From positions 1-30,174 of the IMG/VR virus record IMGVR_UViG_3300042154_001170: a stretch of DNA of 30,174 nt. One strand, written 5' to 3'. The notes beneath the pieces were generated by a model, which was given only the letters and a program-made list of their open reading frames with translations, was not told where the DNA came from and did not search any database. The translations under genes were made by a program, and so were the position numbers. Positions 29,961 to 30,174 of the stretch are shown here, piece by piece. Position 1 is the first letter of the stretch, and the number at the start of each line of letters is the position of its first letter. The DNA is from a virus.

Positions 29961-30156
29961 ACTAATATCAGGAGATCAATTCCGTACTTCAGACAATAGG
30001 ACATTTAAGATCGTGAACGTATGGTTCAGACAGGGTAAGTCTTGTGATTATGATTTTATTGAGATCAAAGAAGAGCCGGAGCCGGTGGAGTTGATCAGTA
30101 GAAGTTATAATATTATTGAAGAATTAGTAATTAATAAAAAAATTATATTAATTTAG
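29944..30156 (+). CDS. Hypothetical protein (70 aa)
   Basis: This 70-aa protein has a strand-rich N-terminal half (VHFKLISGDQFRTSDNRTFKIVNVWF), an acidic Pro/Glu linker (EEPEPVELI) and a hydrophobic end. It overlaps the primase-helicase gene by 17 bases, so it is cotranscribed. I do not recognise it. Confidence 0.5.
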   Translation: MNVHFKLISGDQFRTSDNRTFKIVNVWFRQGKSCDYDFIEIKEEPEPVELISRSYNIIEELVINKKIILI

Positions 30157-30174
30157 CCGAATGACATTCACAAG

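Noticed and set aside
30161-30174. An ATG that may begin the next gene at the right edge
   Set aside because: Only four codons are visible, too few to support a gene call.

Overview
The window is a stretch of a tailed double-stranded DNA phage (or prophage) genome. Every supported gene lies on the + strand. The host is probably a member of the Bacteroidota: the clear promoters match the Bacteroides/Flavobacterium consensus (-33 TTTG, about 19 bp, -7 TAnnTTTG), the DNA is AT-rich, most starts lack a Shine-Dalgarno sequence, and the structural proteins resemble unnamed families from phages of that phylum. A long tape measure protein and a chaperone gene with a built-in frameshift point to a long-tailed, siphovirus-like particle. 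No integrase, lysogeny repressor, tRNA or CRISPR was seen.

Layout. 1-9372 holds the terminase large subunit (cut at the left edge), the tail assembly chaperone with its -1 frameshift extension, a tail-completion-like protein, two large tail/baseplate proteins, a lectin-like protein with two small partners, and the tape measure protein. 9369-12326 holds the capsid set: XkdF-like protease, scaffold-like protein, major capsid protein with an inserted beta domain, and a probable tail tube protein. Terminators lie after the capsid gene and after the tube gene. 12426-16158 holds two tandem paralogous mini-proteins, a small structural protein, the portal (fused to a winged-helix-like segment and a Cys/His tail), and connector or neck proteins. 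16149-19326 holds a tail fiber and a tail spike with a discoidin-like carbohydrate-binding region. 19329-20547 is the lysis cassette: membrane-anchored GAF-like protein, M15 peptidase endolysin, holin-like protein. A strong terminator follows.

20604-30156 is the early/replication region. It has two near-identical promoters 1.5 kb apart, a stand-alone DnaA domain IV protein, a small HTH regulator, an ERF annealing protein, a Gp157-family protein, many small unknown proteins, a MazG-like pyrophosphohydrolase, a small SSB-like protein, a VRR-NUC-like nuclease, two DNA methyltransferases and a primase-helicase. Between the methyltransferases is a 398-bp gene-free region that is the most unusual part of the window. 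It contains a 29-bp inverted repeat, three 20-bp tandem iteron-like repeats with a CGTCGCG core, a promoter, and a roughly 92-nt structured RNA. The RNA's two hairpin loops are perfectly complementary over 9 nt, and its second hairpin is an intrinsic terminator. This region could be a replication origin, a regulatory switch, or both.

How the genes work together. Early promoters drive small regulators and recombination/replication proteins, ending with the primase-helicase next to the candidate origin. The virion genes form a long, tightly overlapping cluster in which start and stop codons often overlap (TAATG, ATGA), so translation is probably coupled. Terminators tune expression around the capsid and tube genes and separate the lysis cassette from the early region.
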